From the NCBI GenBank assembly GCA_963969595.1, contig OZ018412.1, forward strand, positions 8,372,501 through 8,436,500: a DNA stretch of 64,000 nt. The letters run 5' to 3'. Origin of the DNA: Neckera pumila (lineage: Eukaryota > Streptophyta > Bryopsida > Hypnales > Neckeraceae). A model generated the notes under the pieces. The model saw only the letters and a list, made by a program, of their open reading frames with translations, had not been told where the DNA came from and did not search any database. Both the position numbers and the translations under genes were made by a program. This document shows positions 34,031 to 46,248 of this stretch, piece by piece (position 1 is the first letter of the stretch; each line of letters starts with the position of its first letter).

Positions 34031-37000
34031 CTAGGAGGCTTTTCTTGGACATTGATAGCATTTTGCAAAGATTCCAAATGTTTCGATTTGTTTGACAAAG
34101 TTTGTGACACTGGCCCATCCTCCAAACCCAACGCCAATCACCACAATATACACGCACAACATGATGTTCATCACGTATACGGCTGTCCAGTTGGGAAGAA
34201 AGAACGGTGGTTTTTCCACCGAACTCTGCAAGATCATCAAAGAATCAAAAGTCTTCAGAAGAAATTCCATACTCATTTGGTCCCCACGACTCTTAGTTCC
34301 CTGCATTCACTAATGCATTGTAATTCTGGAAGAGTTTTGGGTACGCCTGATGATAGATGCGCTAAATGGAAATTGATATATCTTGTAGACACAATTTTTG
34401 AATCTTGACAACGTGGGTACCCCCCAAACCGACACTTTTTGCTACTGTGGCTGGTTACTCTTATCAGACTATTCAAATTTTCATATTTTCTTGTTTGGCA
34501 AGTGAAATGAGGTTCCAACGCACCAAAGAATGCAACATTTGGAAATCATATGCAAAATTTATGAAGGATCAAAGATTTTTGGTAGAGGTTCTAAAATTGT
34601 TTCTTCCATGTAGGTACATATTGATTTTGGAGGTGAACATTGAGTGAAGATGGTGGTTTTGGGTCAATGACGCATTTGGTGGTGCTTGCCTTAAGTGTAT
34701 GCTCCCTCCATTTGACTAAAAAACTCCTAATTGCAAATAATGCATGTACCTCTAAAAAGGCTCCATTTATTGATTTTGATTGTGGATTGTTGAACTAGCG
34801 ATGTGGAATGGAGGGAGTGAATACACACACCTGATTTGAATTCCACATCTCTTGCTCAACGATTGAATTCAATAAATTGAGCACTTTAGTGGTGCACGCA
34901 CTATGCCCGATTTGAAGGTTTGTAGTGGGACGGAGGGAGTACATTTTTACTTCAGAACTGACTGGGAACTCAGGGACCAATCCTCCAAAGTTTTTCTTCT
35001 AATACACATGAATCCAAAGACTGCCAACCCAATCCATATGCAGGTATCTTCTTTCTAATGCAAACCGGAGAGACTCACAGTAAGTGAGCAAGAAGGATAT
35101 GACGTACGTACCCGTCGAGCTCCTGCAGTGCGGTAGTACATCATGTGCGCCACACATGGGATGATGTAAACCGTGAAGGTGACCAGCAAGGCTCCTACAG
35201 TGGAATTGATGGGCCCAAAAAAGGGGAACGCAATCGCAAAGAACCAGATGGGCAGCATCACGGGGACGCGGCAAATGGCGCGGACGAGCAAACTCTTGGT
35301 GTGGTGTATGCCAATTAGCTTCTCCCACATGAAGTAGAGCGGCATGACTGCAAATCCAACAGTGATAAACTGCACCCCCACAAACTCATTATATGCACTT
35401 GCGTGATGGTTTCCCAACTCTGATTGCCCTAACCACGTATTATGGCTATAAAAATCGCCATTGAGGGTGTTCCATTTCGAAATCACTTTACTTCATCACA
35501 TATGTATTTTTGTCAGACTAGTGTCGGTGAAAATATGGGAGTTTTAAAATTCCAGCACATAGATTTGAACAATTTCCGACACAAATTGAAAGGATTCAGA
35601 TCTATAGTATACTGACATAAAGCTTTCGCAATAAAATTAACTAATATTGGTTACCAGATCCACACTCTTCAATGTCACATCTGACTTCTAATATCACATC
35701 TTTTGTTTCCTCACCAAACCCTTGGGGACGAAGTTCACTAGTTCTAGGCTCTGACAATAAGAGGTCTGGATTACCTGGTGGATGAGCATGAGCACCACCG
35801 CAATATTGCGAGCGATATCTTTCGGCAGCAATGCGAGTGAATTTGAGTTTGTAAGTAAATTGTCACCAAATGCCCAATACACAGCTACGGCCGATGGGAT
35901 TGTTAACGTGAATACATACAACGTTGCGAGGAGAAAGATGTTCTTGAACTTGGCAGGTTTGTACATGGCGTGCATAATCTCCCTGCCGTGCATTAATCTC
36001 AAACAAATTAGAAAACCTTGCCAAACTAGTTGACTTTGCTGAGGACAACAATCGTAAACATATTGTAGCCCACGTCCTCAAAAATTGAGCGCAGTCTGAT
36101 CTTGTTTCATTCTCTTTAACATCTTATCACAAACTTATGATCCCTACGCTAATCTAGGCTACCTCCGCTTCACATTTCATCAACTTGAGCTGAAGAATGT
36201 AATGAGTTTAGTCACCATGTACGAGTCTAAGTAGCCCAAATTAATGAAATTTTGCTGATGGAATTTGGACATGCAAGACGAGCACCGTGAAGCTTACACT
36301 GTGACGGCATGACTTCCAAAAGTGTAAAGAATGTTGGTGGCTCCAGTGAAATACAAAACCTTGGAAACAGGGCCTTCATGCTTCACTCCTGGCTCCTGAA
36401 TGCAGACCACAAATCGCATCTTTTGCAATTCAAATTGACAAATTTCAAGACCAAATTGAAACAAGCAGTGCTATAAGAGAGGCTTTATCCCTTTCACAGG
36501 ACAATTATAAAACGATACATCTCCGTGTCGTTGCATTGTAGTTGTTTCTTTCATGTTGGGAACTACGCTTCACTTAATACTTTTAATTTCAAGTAGCATC
36601 AAAGTAATTGGTTGTGCATAAGAATTTTTGTGTGAAGATGAAGCTTGGGTTGATGCAATTCCTCCTCCCTTTGGTGCAGAGCCACTAAACGATATGACAA
36701 TAAAAGAAGAGAAATATTGGTGTCCTAAGGAATACACTTCAGTCTCATTCAGTTACAACCAAGTTAAACAAAAATTATCTTTGTATTCACGATGAAAAAT
36801 TGTACCTGGCCGTGAACAATTGAGGCAATTGTCATGTACTACGCAGTGTATGTAATCATGATGAGCCCAAAGAAGGACCAGAGACGGTAGTTTCGGAACG
36901 AGGGAATGAAAACGGTGCTCATGCAGATTGCGCCAAAAATGTACGTCCATCTTCGCTTGTCAATGTGGTCGTTGAGCAGGAAAATGTTGCTGCCACAAAA

Positions 37001-39076
37001 GCCGGCAAAATTATGGAGAGAGGCTATAATCTCAATGAAAATAATTTCTGTAGATGCGGCAAGCAAGCAGGCATTGGATATACAAATCATGGTTGTATAT
37101 CTCATATTTGTGTGCATTTTTTTGGACCATTTTTGTCTTTTCAAGACCCTAGATTTAATGTTGTGTGCAGTAATGTGAAATGAGTCTAGTTATGGACATA
37201 TCATCCCTTGTCATGTTATTTCTCTCTATGACTCAACTCTTATGCCCTTTTTTGTGTTACCTAGTCCATAACAGCATTATCGGTACCTTTCAAAATAGGC
37301 AATGCAACTTTGAATTAGGTTTTTTAATTTCTAGAAGTGCAGGAATGTGTTCAATTTATTACCTTGCACAGGCAATCAGCTGAATGACACCTCCAAAGAG
37401 ACAATACACAGAATTGAATGCAAGGCCTGCATACTTCCATCGAGGTCCCAGTAAGCCATCCAGCACTTCAAACCACTGCATTGATCAAGCAAAGAGATAA
37501 ACCATTTCACAAAATTAATCAACAAATTTAAACGATGTGAATACCATGTGCAAAACAGAAGAAACCTCAATTCATTCATTTTGTGCATTTCAGAAGGCCA
37601 GAAGTTTTAGGAAGGCACCCAAAATCTACGCCAACACAATCATGGTTGTTTATATGGTAAAGCTCACAGCTCCAAAACTGCGTTCTTCAATTGCCCAAAG
37701 CTCTAAAATCTATCACAAATATAGATTTGAGGATCGGCCAAACAAAGTGGGGCATTAACTAGAATGTGCCATATCCTTATTCTAAGTTCGCACCATGGGC
37801 ACTAATCTCGTAGAATTCCGCCAACATAACAAATGTGACTACAGGAGCGATTCAAAGTACCAAAGTTACAGTGTTCAGGCTGCAAAAATCAAATCCAAAC
37901 TTTTTTATCGGTTAAGTCTTTTGGACATACTCTTAAAACTTTGCCAATTATGACTAAGATTCCTTCACTTTTGCGAATATGGCGCTGTGTGTGCAGGATT
38001 ATATCGGCAAGGTAGTCGAGGAAGGATTTGAACCTGAATGACATGGTTTTTAAAGGTATGTCCTTCTCGCTCCTTGCGAAGGCGGTACTCCATGTACAGC
38101 CACGCAATCATGTAACAAGCCCAGCACCCAACCATACCGTAGAAGATTTGGAATGTGACCCCAGAAGCATACCCCAGCTGCGCAAATGAAGTCGGCAGGG
38201 TGAGCAGGACTTGCGCGACCTGCAATCAGGGAATAGTTTTCATTACACTGGCCAGCAGTGAGGAGCTTAAGATGCTGCAACCTTCATAACATTGTTTAGG
38301 GTTTAGACCTTGTGACGATGCCAAATCAGCCACAATCAGCCTGGATCCTATAAGGACCTTTCTCCCATTTCTTAAATTAAAAATACAATGTGAAGGTTGA
38401 GAGAGATGTATACAATAATTGATATATGTATGATGCACATGGTTGCATACGAGTAGCTAAAGAACAAAGCAGGTTTAGTACTTTGGTCAGTTGCAATAAA
38501 TCAAGATATGTAAATAGAAAAGGTGCTGTGTTGCAATGTCTAAAGAATGTTAAGTTTGAAAACTAGGACATGACTTACAATTCTAGCTCAAAAATTCTTG
38601 ATGAGATCACTAATGGTTGAGAGCTTCAGGGAGGTTGATGACAGGGAAAAAAAAGACTGAATCTAATGATTGTAAACATAGAGTGATGCTTTTGGTTGCA
38701 TACTGGTGGCGGAAGAACCAAGCATGAACAATATGGTACTATGTCAGTGCAATATCTCAAAATCTTTACATATGAAAGTTGAAATGTCTACGGAATGTTA
38801 TGTTTGGAGAGTAGGACATGACTCAATTTCTTGATGCAGCACTGTTAGAAAACACGTCCGAATGGACGTGTCAAAATTGATTGAAACTTCCAAAACTTCA
38901 ACAACAACAACAACAACAACAACAACAACTTCAACAACAACAACAACAACTTCAACAACAACAACAACAACTTCAACAACAACAACAACAACTTCAACAA
39001 CAACAACAACAACTTCAACAACAACAACAACAACTTCAACAACAACAACAACTTCAACAACAACAACAACAACTTC

Positions 39077-39108
<32 letters not shown>

Positions 39109-39456
39109 CTCACTTTGGACAAAAAATGTTGATTTGGACATGGTTTTTCTTGATAGAGAAATTGAGATCACTGGAGATGCCGCTACTAAAAGTGCAAACA
39201 CCCGAAACAACTTTGCTGTTGATGCTGTCTTTATATGCGTTGGAAGCCAGCTAGTTTTGGTACCCACCTGGTTGGAGGCCGCGCTGAACCAAGCGTCATA
39301 CACAAAGCCTCCATGCCACAAGAGGCGATGGATTTTGCCTTTCATGGTGGGATCCGGGATGTTTCGCTCACTCTCCAGCCTCTGGTTCTGTTCTTCCATT
39401 TTGCCATAATTCCCCGCCGTAGCTGGTGCAGTAGCCTTCCCTATCTCCACTGCCAT
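34031..39456 (-). CDS. LAX: AUX1/LAX auxin influx carrier gene with one in-frame stop
   Basis: Exons, 5' to 3': 39268-39456, 38034-38219, 37363-37475, 36806-36989, 36298-36395, 35775-35982, 35112-35369, 34031-34225 (stop). All are GT-AG and the phases agree for 477 codons, close to the family's ~480. AUX1/LAX proteins are plasma-membrane proton symporters of the AAAP family that bring auxin into cells. Near-identity to family blocks: LLWHGGFVYDAWFSAASNQ, VAQVLLTLPTSFAQLGYASG, FKNHVIQWFEVLDGLLG, VIQLIACASNIFLLNDHIDK, YFTGATNILYTFGSHAVTVE, IMHAMYKPAKFKNI, TLTIPSAVAVYWAFGD, FPFFGPINSTVGALLV, VGFGFGGWASVTNFV, FAKCYQC. Codon 213 is TAG (36839-36841) where the family has Trp after TYTA; reading resumes with YMTIASIVHGQ. 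A nonsense allele, a young pseudogene or a base error are the options. Intron 1 holds a (CAA)n tract; the last intron a Stowaway-like element. Confidence 0.9.
34697..34941. mobile_element. Stowaway-like MITE(s) in the last LAX intron
   Basis: TATGCTCCCTCCATTTGAC at 34699 and GGGACGGAGGGAGTA ending at 34941 are the inverted CTCCCTCC ends typical of Stowaway (Tc1/mariner, TA target). A second inner GGAATGGAGGGAGTG near 34811 suggests two overlapping or nested copies. A lone relative (TATACTCCCTCCGCCCGTCC) is at about 52777. Confidence 0.6.
38897..39108 (+). repeat. (CAA)n microsatellite with regular CTT interruptions, LAX intron 1
   Basis: About 210 bases of CAA/ACA triplets, broken at regular 18-21 base intervals by CTT, forming a higher-order repeat of ACTT(CAACAA...)n. 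Reads as poly-Gln, poly-Thr or poly-Leu by frame and strand, but it is intronic. Confidence 0.95.
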
Positions 39457-39483
39457 TTCTTCAACCACCACTGCAGCAACCAA

Positions 39484-41855
39484 AAAATCTCCAATTATGC
39501 ACCAAATTAAAAATCATACAACATCTAATTTATCACAACTCTGATTCAACTCTCTCGAAAATTATACCTCTAGGTACCGAGATGCAACTTAGATCAAGCA
39601 GGCAGCTCAGTCAAACTGAAAAAATTATTGAAGTTGTATGATTGGCAACTATCAATCATTTTACAACCTGTTCAAGTGCAGAAATCTGTAATCAGTACAC
39701 ACAGTGATGGTTTAGATTGAGTCGAGGTTACTCGTACCAGATGACGGAAATCTTTTGTGCTTGGAATGGAACAGGTGAAGCAGAAACAAGCTCTAAATTG
39801 ATCAGACTTCATGCACACGTGAGCTAGTTGAAGCTTAACTTGTACAGTACATCATCCGTGGAGTCGAGAAGCTTGGGAATACTTCAAGCATGAGGGTTCA
39901 CAAATGATCTCACAGGTGAGTGGAGAAATATCCACGCCAGCATAGTTGTCATTTGGGGCGGTTGATCGTGACCCATGGTAGTACTTTGTCCATCAAAATT
40001 TCCAGGTCAGGGTACTCTTTCTAATTGTACTGTTGGAACTACGATTAGCTCGAATGAGACCTCAAATTAGAACAGGAGCTTTGCGTTTGTATGAGAGATT
40101 TTTGGGGGATGGAACAGACTCACCGAAATCAATCTAGAATGTTTTCATACTAAATTTTATGATTGCACTACGATATAGATGGCTATTGCCATAAGAAATG
40201 TGTTGCTATCCATGAGCATGACTGCTCAAAGCTACTTGAATTATCAAGGTATTTGTCAACACAAGAACTAGGCTTACAAGTTTTACCATTCAAAAAATTG
40301 ATTGCAATGTTGTGTTGTAAGGCAAGAGGTGCTAAACTGTCCTTGTTCAAAATTGGTACACGAATTAACTCGTGGGTAAATATTGGAGTTTGTCTTTCAA
40401 AAAAATAATATTGAAAAGTGTTACAAGTTGTGCAGTAAGGGTATTATCTTCAGATTCATACAATATTTAAGTCTGAATTAAATTTAAGGGAGCTTGAGAG
40501 CTACTAACATGAGTTTCCATGCATACAAACTATGCAGACTTTATTTTGGCACTGACTGTACACCCTACAATAAAAGTTTCCAATAATATGATGGAAGTTG
40601 ATTTGGTGCTAATCCTTGTGCACCCGTTGATAAGCATTGACTTGATGAGTTCGGCCAAGTGATTCCATCCTTGTGCCAGTGTCTCTTCTTGCAATGGAAG
40701 GCTCCACCATGCAAGAGTTTTCTCTCCATTTCTCTTGATTTTAATGACTTCCGTGGACCGGCATCGTACCTTAGATAACGACTGCAAAGAGCTTTCAATT
40801 TCATAATCGTGGTACACTTTGACTGCGTACCACCATTGAGGTCATTCTAAAGCCCGAGCCATGCCACAATATCTAAGCTCAACCTTGATGAGGTGGATAA
40901 TTGATGTATCGATAAGAAAGCAATGTTCATGAAAGCGAAGCAGCCTTGACAGGCTCATAAAGGAAGCAAGAGACTTGAATCAGAACAGGAAAAACTTGCG
41001 CAGGCCCAGGTGTTGAATAAAGGAAGGGCCTTTGCCTTGCCCAAGTCACATTGTTTCTGTGCGTTAACGTCGTTGGGCTGATGATGCAAGCAATCACTCA
41101 ACTTTACGTGCACAACTTGGAGAGAATTCAAAAGCAAGCAATCTGGGTCATGGCCTCATGAGTCTACTAAGTCTGCCTTGGTCTGAAACATATCCATTAA
41201 CTCCCTGTCTAGTCATGAGCTACGTGGTGTACTAGAATTGTTGTTACATTTAGAGGTAATGCATTGTAACAAAATGTAACAATGTCATCAACTTTTTCCC
41301 CCAAGTAATGGACTCCATAGCACAAAAGTACTGTACAACAATTTACTGTAATACTTGAAATAGCATGAGGGAGGCAGGGCACCTTGACTAATGTTATTTT
41401 ACCGTGTGGATATAAGGTGGGCACTCCCAAAACCCACACCTTGTCTACAACTGTCATCATCACTCTGTGTACATCTCCAAAATCAATTGGTACCTTTGTA
41501 AAAGAAAGGATTTTAGAACATTTACCAAAAAAAACTTTGACCCTTTGTAACTTTTACCTATGGTATCCAAATTCACAGTCTTTGGTGCATTGGAACCTCC
41601 TTGCATTGGCCAACAAGAAAATATGAAATCTTGACTAGATTAATAAAATAATTACTATGCACAATAGCAAAAAGTGGCAATTTGGGATGCCATGCTTATT
41701 GCCTTGTTACTGGATATAACCTAAACACTATTTGGATCTTGTTTAATTAACATTCTAAATAGTTTCTAACCATACTCCTCATATCTTGGTTATAGAAAAA
41801 TGCATAGTTGTCACTTCTATAGAGATAGGTTCTATTTAGATTATCTGGTTTGGTG
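39484..41855. other. Upstream region of LAX and intergenic DNA
   Basis: The LAX 5'-UTR and promoter should lie in the first part. An open minus-strand stretch at 40530-40817 (with NGEKTLAWWSLPLQEETLAQ) matches nothing I recognise and lacks clear splice or start context. No other supported gene. Confidence 0.4.
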
Positions 41856-42797
41856 TTAACCCCTAAAGTCCCATTGTCCCCTTGAAGGACAAAATGGATT
41901 TTGAGCAAGCTACTACAGCTTCAGTATTCATCATTATTTTTTGAAACTTTTTGTGAAGATAGAAAAATACATTATCTTTACGGGAATATAATTTTTATTT
42001 CAATCAGTGCCCGGGAGCAAAAGTTTTGGCACAAAAGGTCCTTTTTTTTAGTGCGGCGGGCAGAAATCTTCTGACACAAAAAAATTTTAAATTTTTTTAA
42101 GAAAATTATTTTCTCATAGATTGTATTTTTATCTACATGGGAAGCTTTGATTCATTCCATTTGGATTTTTTATATGAAAGTTATGGACAATCTTATTTTT
42201 CGGGCAATTAGAACATCTTTTTGAAAAAATAACTAGTAGAATTCATTTCTGAATGCAATTTTCACAATTTTTCAAAAAAAATTGTTTGACAAGGCTAAGT
42301 TTGCTTGCTAAAACAATCTCACCATTGAGATTATAGCGTTTTAATCCCCTCTTAGAGCTATTGACGGTTTTGTTTTTCTTTCAATCTTGGACCTATTTCT
42401 ACTTAACAGTTTTTTAAAGAATGAAAATCAAGTGTATTTTTTTGGAATTTTTTTCTTAGATTCTCAACTCAATTATTCAACATAAGAAAAATTCAATTCA
42501 AAGTCTATAGTGCAAATTTGTTTTACAAGTGGCGGTCAAAATCATTTGAAATTGCAAGTCAGTGTTCAAAAAATCAAATTCTTTCAACTTTGAATGCTAA
42601 TATCTTCAAATCTGTGCAGTCAAACTTTATGAGATTTTAACCGCATGATCTAAGATAAGTTAAGTACAAGATCCTATGGTTAGGTCCTAAAAAAATTATT
42701 TTTTCTCTTTTTTTAGATGAACACAGCAAAACTGACAGCAAAACTGACAGTTTAAGTTGTTTTTGACAAAAAAATGCCTTGGGACTTTAGAGGTTAA
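41856..42797 (+). mobile_element. 942-bp TTAA-bounded piggyBac-like MITE
   Basis: TTAACCCCTAAAGTCCCATT at the left (TTAA 41856-41859) and GGGACTTTAGAGGTTAA at the right (TTAA 42794-42797). Closest relative of the fragment at 168-450. Shares CCCGGGAGCAAAAGTT, AGATCCTATGGTTAG and ATCTTCAAATCTGTGCAGTC-type blocks with the copies at 7137 and 60263. Intergenic, no coding capacity. Confidence 0.8.
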
Positions 42798-43326
42798 CAT
42801 GGCCTTATAAGAAATGTACAATTCAATATTCTATTTGAAAATTCTACACTTCTATGACTAAAGTGAATGAAGGTGATTCAAGCACTTGCAATGCAAATTC
42901 AAATCATTAAATTCTCCAAAAGAGTCAACATGTATGAATTAGAGATATTCATTAGGTCTGTGCTCTTGTTTTCATGTAGCGTTTTTTCTTTGACTTCCTA
43001 CAAGTATATATATTGGAATATACTTTTCTCTCTTGACCTACAGAAAACTCAAATTTACAATTACATCAAACATTAAAAGACTTGAATAACAGATACAAAA
43101 TTTGAAAGTTGATAATTAATTCATTTAGCTTTTGAAGTTGCAAGATAAATAAAGTTAAATGTATTCCTTCATTTCTTAGCAAAATCAAAACAAGCAAAAC
43201 GCTTTTTCAATAGTTTTGATCTCTTCAAAGTTTTCCTTAATCCATTTAGTGACCCAAGGATGAAGACACAATGAAATGAAACTCTAAACTTTGACTAATA
43301 GTCAATCAAAAAACTAATAAGACCAT
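42798..43326. other. AT-rich intergenic gap
   Basis: No exon, RNA gene or repeat boundary recognised. Confidence 0.4.
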
Positions 43327-43676
43327 CATTAGAAGAAATTTCAGGCCTCTAGAGGGCTGCTCTACAGTCCTCTGAGGTACCTTGAAATTTGCTTTTACTT
43401 TGCTCAAAAAATCATTTTCCCCCTATTTTAGCCCTGTTGAAACTGCAATGGCAGTGGCGCAAGAACCCAAAAATCCAAATAAAAAATTATTATAAAAAAT
43501 AAAATAAAATTTAATCTTAAATTTATTCATTTATTTTAATCTTAAAAAAAAAAATTTAAAATTTTGCTAAATTTGACTGCTCACCAAGAGCACTTTTGAA
43601 GTTGACAGGCCATGTAAAAAATAGCATGGCATGTCAACTTCAGACGGCCCTCCAAGGGACTAAATGTTTCTCTAAT
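43327..43676. mobile_element. 350-bp inverted-repeat MITE (CATTAG-end family)
   Basis: Left CATTAGAAGAAATTTCAGGC then CTCTAGAGGGC; right GGACTAAATGTTTCTCTAATG. Same ends as 59541-59821 and, more distantly, 16093-16402. An inner inverted pair (TTGAAGTTGACAGGCCATG and ATGGCATGTCAACTTCAGA) would extend the stem. Confidence 0.65.
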
Positions 43677-43876
43677 GGAAGCTCATTTTCAATTCATTTT
43701 CTCTTTAGGTTGTGAAATGAAATCAACTAACAATAAAATCCCTTTGTCTAAATTCAACCCAAAGGACCTTCTCTACTAAATGGAATCCCAATTTAATGTA
43801 AAAGATCAGCCTCAATAATAACTCAGCCTTTATATTTTGATCTTTCCAATTCTTGTCCATCTTAAAGCATCACCTG

Positions 43877-44759
43877 CACTAGAAGGAAATGAGGGTTTTT
43901 GCAACTACACTATGCAATTAGTTTTCAGTTGCATAGGACATTTGTGCCTGGTTTCTGCGTGGTGATAATTTGGAGACTTCTCAGGAAATTTGTAGTTGCT
44001 ATGTGCAACTTGTTTGCGACTTGTAGATTTTAGAATATAAATCTTATTGATTTGTAGATTTCAAAATTTCAGGATTATCTTTTTTTTAGATTTTTGACTT
44101 TCAGATCTACCATTTTTTCTAGAGTTTGAGTTTCAGATCTACCTTTCTTCTAGACTTTAGAATCTCAAATCTATCTTTTGTCAAGATTTCAAAATTCCAG
44201 ATCTACCTTATTCCTAGATTTCAAAAATTCAACTATTGGTATTTAATAGATTTTATTAGTTTAGAAAACCTTACAATTTTATAGATTTTAAAATTTCTTG
44301 GATTTTAAATATTTTTTGATTTCTATAGATTGTAAGAATCTACAAATTATAGAAATTGAAACTATGTAGAAATCTACAAATCATAGAAATCTTAGAATTA
44401 AATCTAAAAAATTAATTGCATAAGACTACAACAATTTACAAGTCTTATAATTATGTCCAACCTAATAGTAGTCTTTATAACAGTGATATAAGACAAATGG
44501 GAATGAACTTTTGAAGCAACTAGGAAACAACTAGAAAATGACTAAAAAGCAACTAAGAAACAACTAGTATACAACTTAAAAGCAACTAAAAAACAACTAG
44601 CTTTACTATTAGAAAATTCATTTTTTTTTGTTTATTTGGTCGCATTCATTTGGTTCAATTTTCTATTGATTGGAAGAATCAACAAATCATTCTCCAAATC
44701 AATAGAAACGTGAATCAAATCTATGCAACCAAATCAACAAAAAAGCTAAATTTCTAGTG
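43877..44759. mobile_element. CACTAGAAG-ended element with CAACTAG-rich interior
   Basis: Left CACTAGAAGGAAATGAGGG; right TTTCTAGTG. One end region carries a GGTGATAATTTGGAGAC block also found, reversed, near 56840. The interior has runs of AACTAGAAA/AACAACTAG near 44510-44600, with the reversed equivalent at 56190-56300. Flanking triplets (CTG and GTG) are an imperfect duplication. Similar CAACTAG sequence continues to about 44900, so the boundary may be wider or composite. No transposase. Confidence 0.55.
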
Positions 44760-45072
44760 GTGTAGGAAATGATTAAAAAACAGTTAGTGTACAATTAGAA
44801 AGCGACTAAAAAGCGACTAGTAAAGAACTTTGGTCATTTTACAATTGCAATCTTTCTCTAGTTGTTTTCTAGTCATTTTTTGCAACTATAAATTGACTTC
44901 TTTGCGACTAAAACAATGTATCAATGCTATAAACCGACAACACAATACAATGAAGTTAGATTTGGTGCTAATAAAGAAGATTACAATTGTAAGATAGTTG
45001 TATAGGAAACTAGTTGCATAGTAGCCAGTTGTGCCGGACACATTTTTCTTCTCTGCTGCTCCTTTACTCCGT

Positions 45073-46005
45073 TTAACCCCTAAAGGACCAACATGTGTTT
45101 TTTGGCCGTATAGAAATTTTGGGCAGGTACGTGTGACTAGAGATATCCATATTTGAGGCTGAAATTTTAATAGAAGGTGGGGGCAAGGAATATCTTCATG
45201 TATACCAAGTTTCATGACATTTTGAAATACGAGTCAAAAGTTGTGACCTAATATGTTGCTTTTTTTCGTAACTGGGCAATTTGGGCAGATCAGAAAAAAT
45301 CATTTTTTTCGGAATTTTTTTTTTGAAACTGGTTCTCTACATTTGTATATACTCAAAAAGCTTTGAGTCATTCCATTTCACTCAATGAGTCAAAAATTAT
45401 GAGGGTTTTTGGTTTGCGGGCAGTTATGGATTGTCTACTCTAAAAAAAACTTTAAAGTCGTTTATTTAACTCAATTTTCAATACTTTTGGGAAAAAAAAA
45501 AAATCCTAGGATGTAAATTGATTATTACAACATTACAACCGTTGGGATTGGTATTTTTAAATTCCATGATTAAAATTTTAACAATTTAGTATTTTGAATC
45601 ATTTTCTACTTCTTTCTACTTACTATTTTTTTCCTATATGTTGTACTATTCCAAATGATGTGAAATTTTTCAAGCATATAGACAACTTGTTTAGGAAACT
45701 GAATTCAAAGAAGCACCACCTTTTTTGGCATTTTTTCATTGAAAAGTGAGCTTGCAAAGTGCAGCTGCCCGGTTTTTCGCAGGATTGAAAAAATGGTTTT
45801 CAAGACTTTGAATGCTTATATCTTATGATCCACACGGTGGAATTATCTGAAATTTTTACCACATGTTTTCAAAATATCATACTACAAGATCCTACGGTTA
45901 CATGTGTCAAAAATTGTTTTTTTCCAAAAATTTGGTAGTTGTATTAGAAATGGCAGTTTTGGAGCGTTTTTGGTGAGAACATAGTCATGAAACTTTAGGG
46001 GTTAA
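45073..46005 (+). mobile_element. 933-bp TTAA-bounded piggyBac-like MITE
   Basis: TTAACCCCTAAAGGACCAAC at the left (TTAA 45073-45076), AAACTTTAGGGGTTAA at the right (TTAA 46002-46005). Its interior is shared with the worn copy at 12235-13035 and partly with the other 0.92-kb copies (AGATCCTACGGTTA, AGAAATGGCAGTTTT). No coding capacity. Confidence 0.8.
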
Positions 46006-46108
46006 ATGAGCCCAAGATAGTAGAAGAGTAAGAGAGGGTCAAAATTAACCTCCATTGTGGTCAAGCCCAATCACTTTTAGAATTGAGTTTGGCCAAAAAA
46101 ACTTTGAA

Positions 46109-46248
46109 CACTATAAAGGAGCAGTGTCAATTCGGACATTTTTTTGTCAATTTTTTGTCAATTTGGACATTTTTTTGACAGAATTATGTCAATTTGGACA
46201 TTTTGGTCAATTTGGATGTGTCAATTTGGACACTATTTTCTTGTAGTG
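46109..46248. mobile_element. 140-bp CACTA-type MITE with internal tandem repeats
   Basis: CACTATAAAGGAGCAGTGTC at the left, CACTATTTTCTTGTAGTG at the right, flanked by GAA on both sides (46106-46108 and 46249-46251), a 3-bp target duplication. The body is mostly variants of GTCAATTTGGACATTTTT repeated five or so times. It starts 104 bases after the TTAA element ends. Confidence 0.8.

Noticed and set aside
35055..35486. 143-residue single frame with membrane helices
   Set aside because: Only 35112-35369 is coding (LAX exon 7); the rest is intron read-through.
4398..39456. A non-standard genetic code reading TGA or TAG as tryptophan, to explain both stops
   Set aside because: TGA, TAG and TAA terminate the intact genes and relatives normally, and other Trp positions use TGG. 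Simple mutation or sequence error is far more likely.
38845..39483. Poly-Leu, poly-Gln or poly-Thr proteins of up to 212 residues over the CAA tract
   Set aside because: They are translations of an intronic microsatellite. Only 39268-39456 at one edge is a real (LAX) exon.
44886..45215. 109-residue minus-strand frame
   Set aside because: Crosses the boundary of the TTAA element at 45073 and has no protein-like features.
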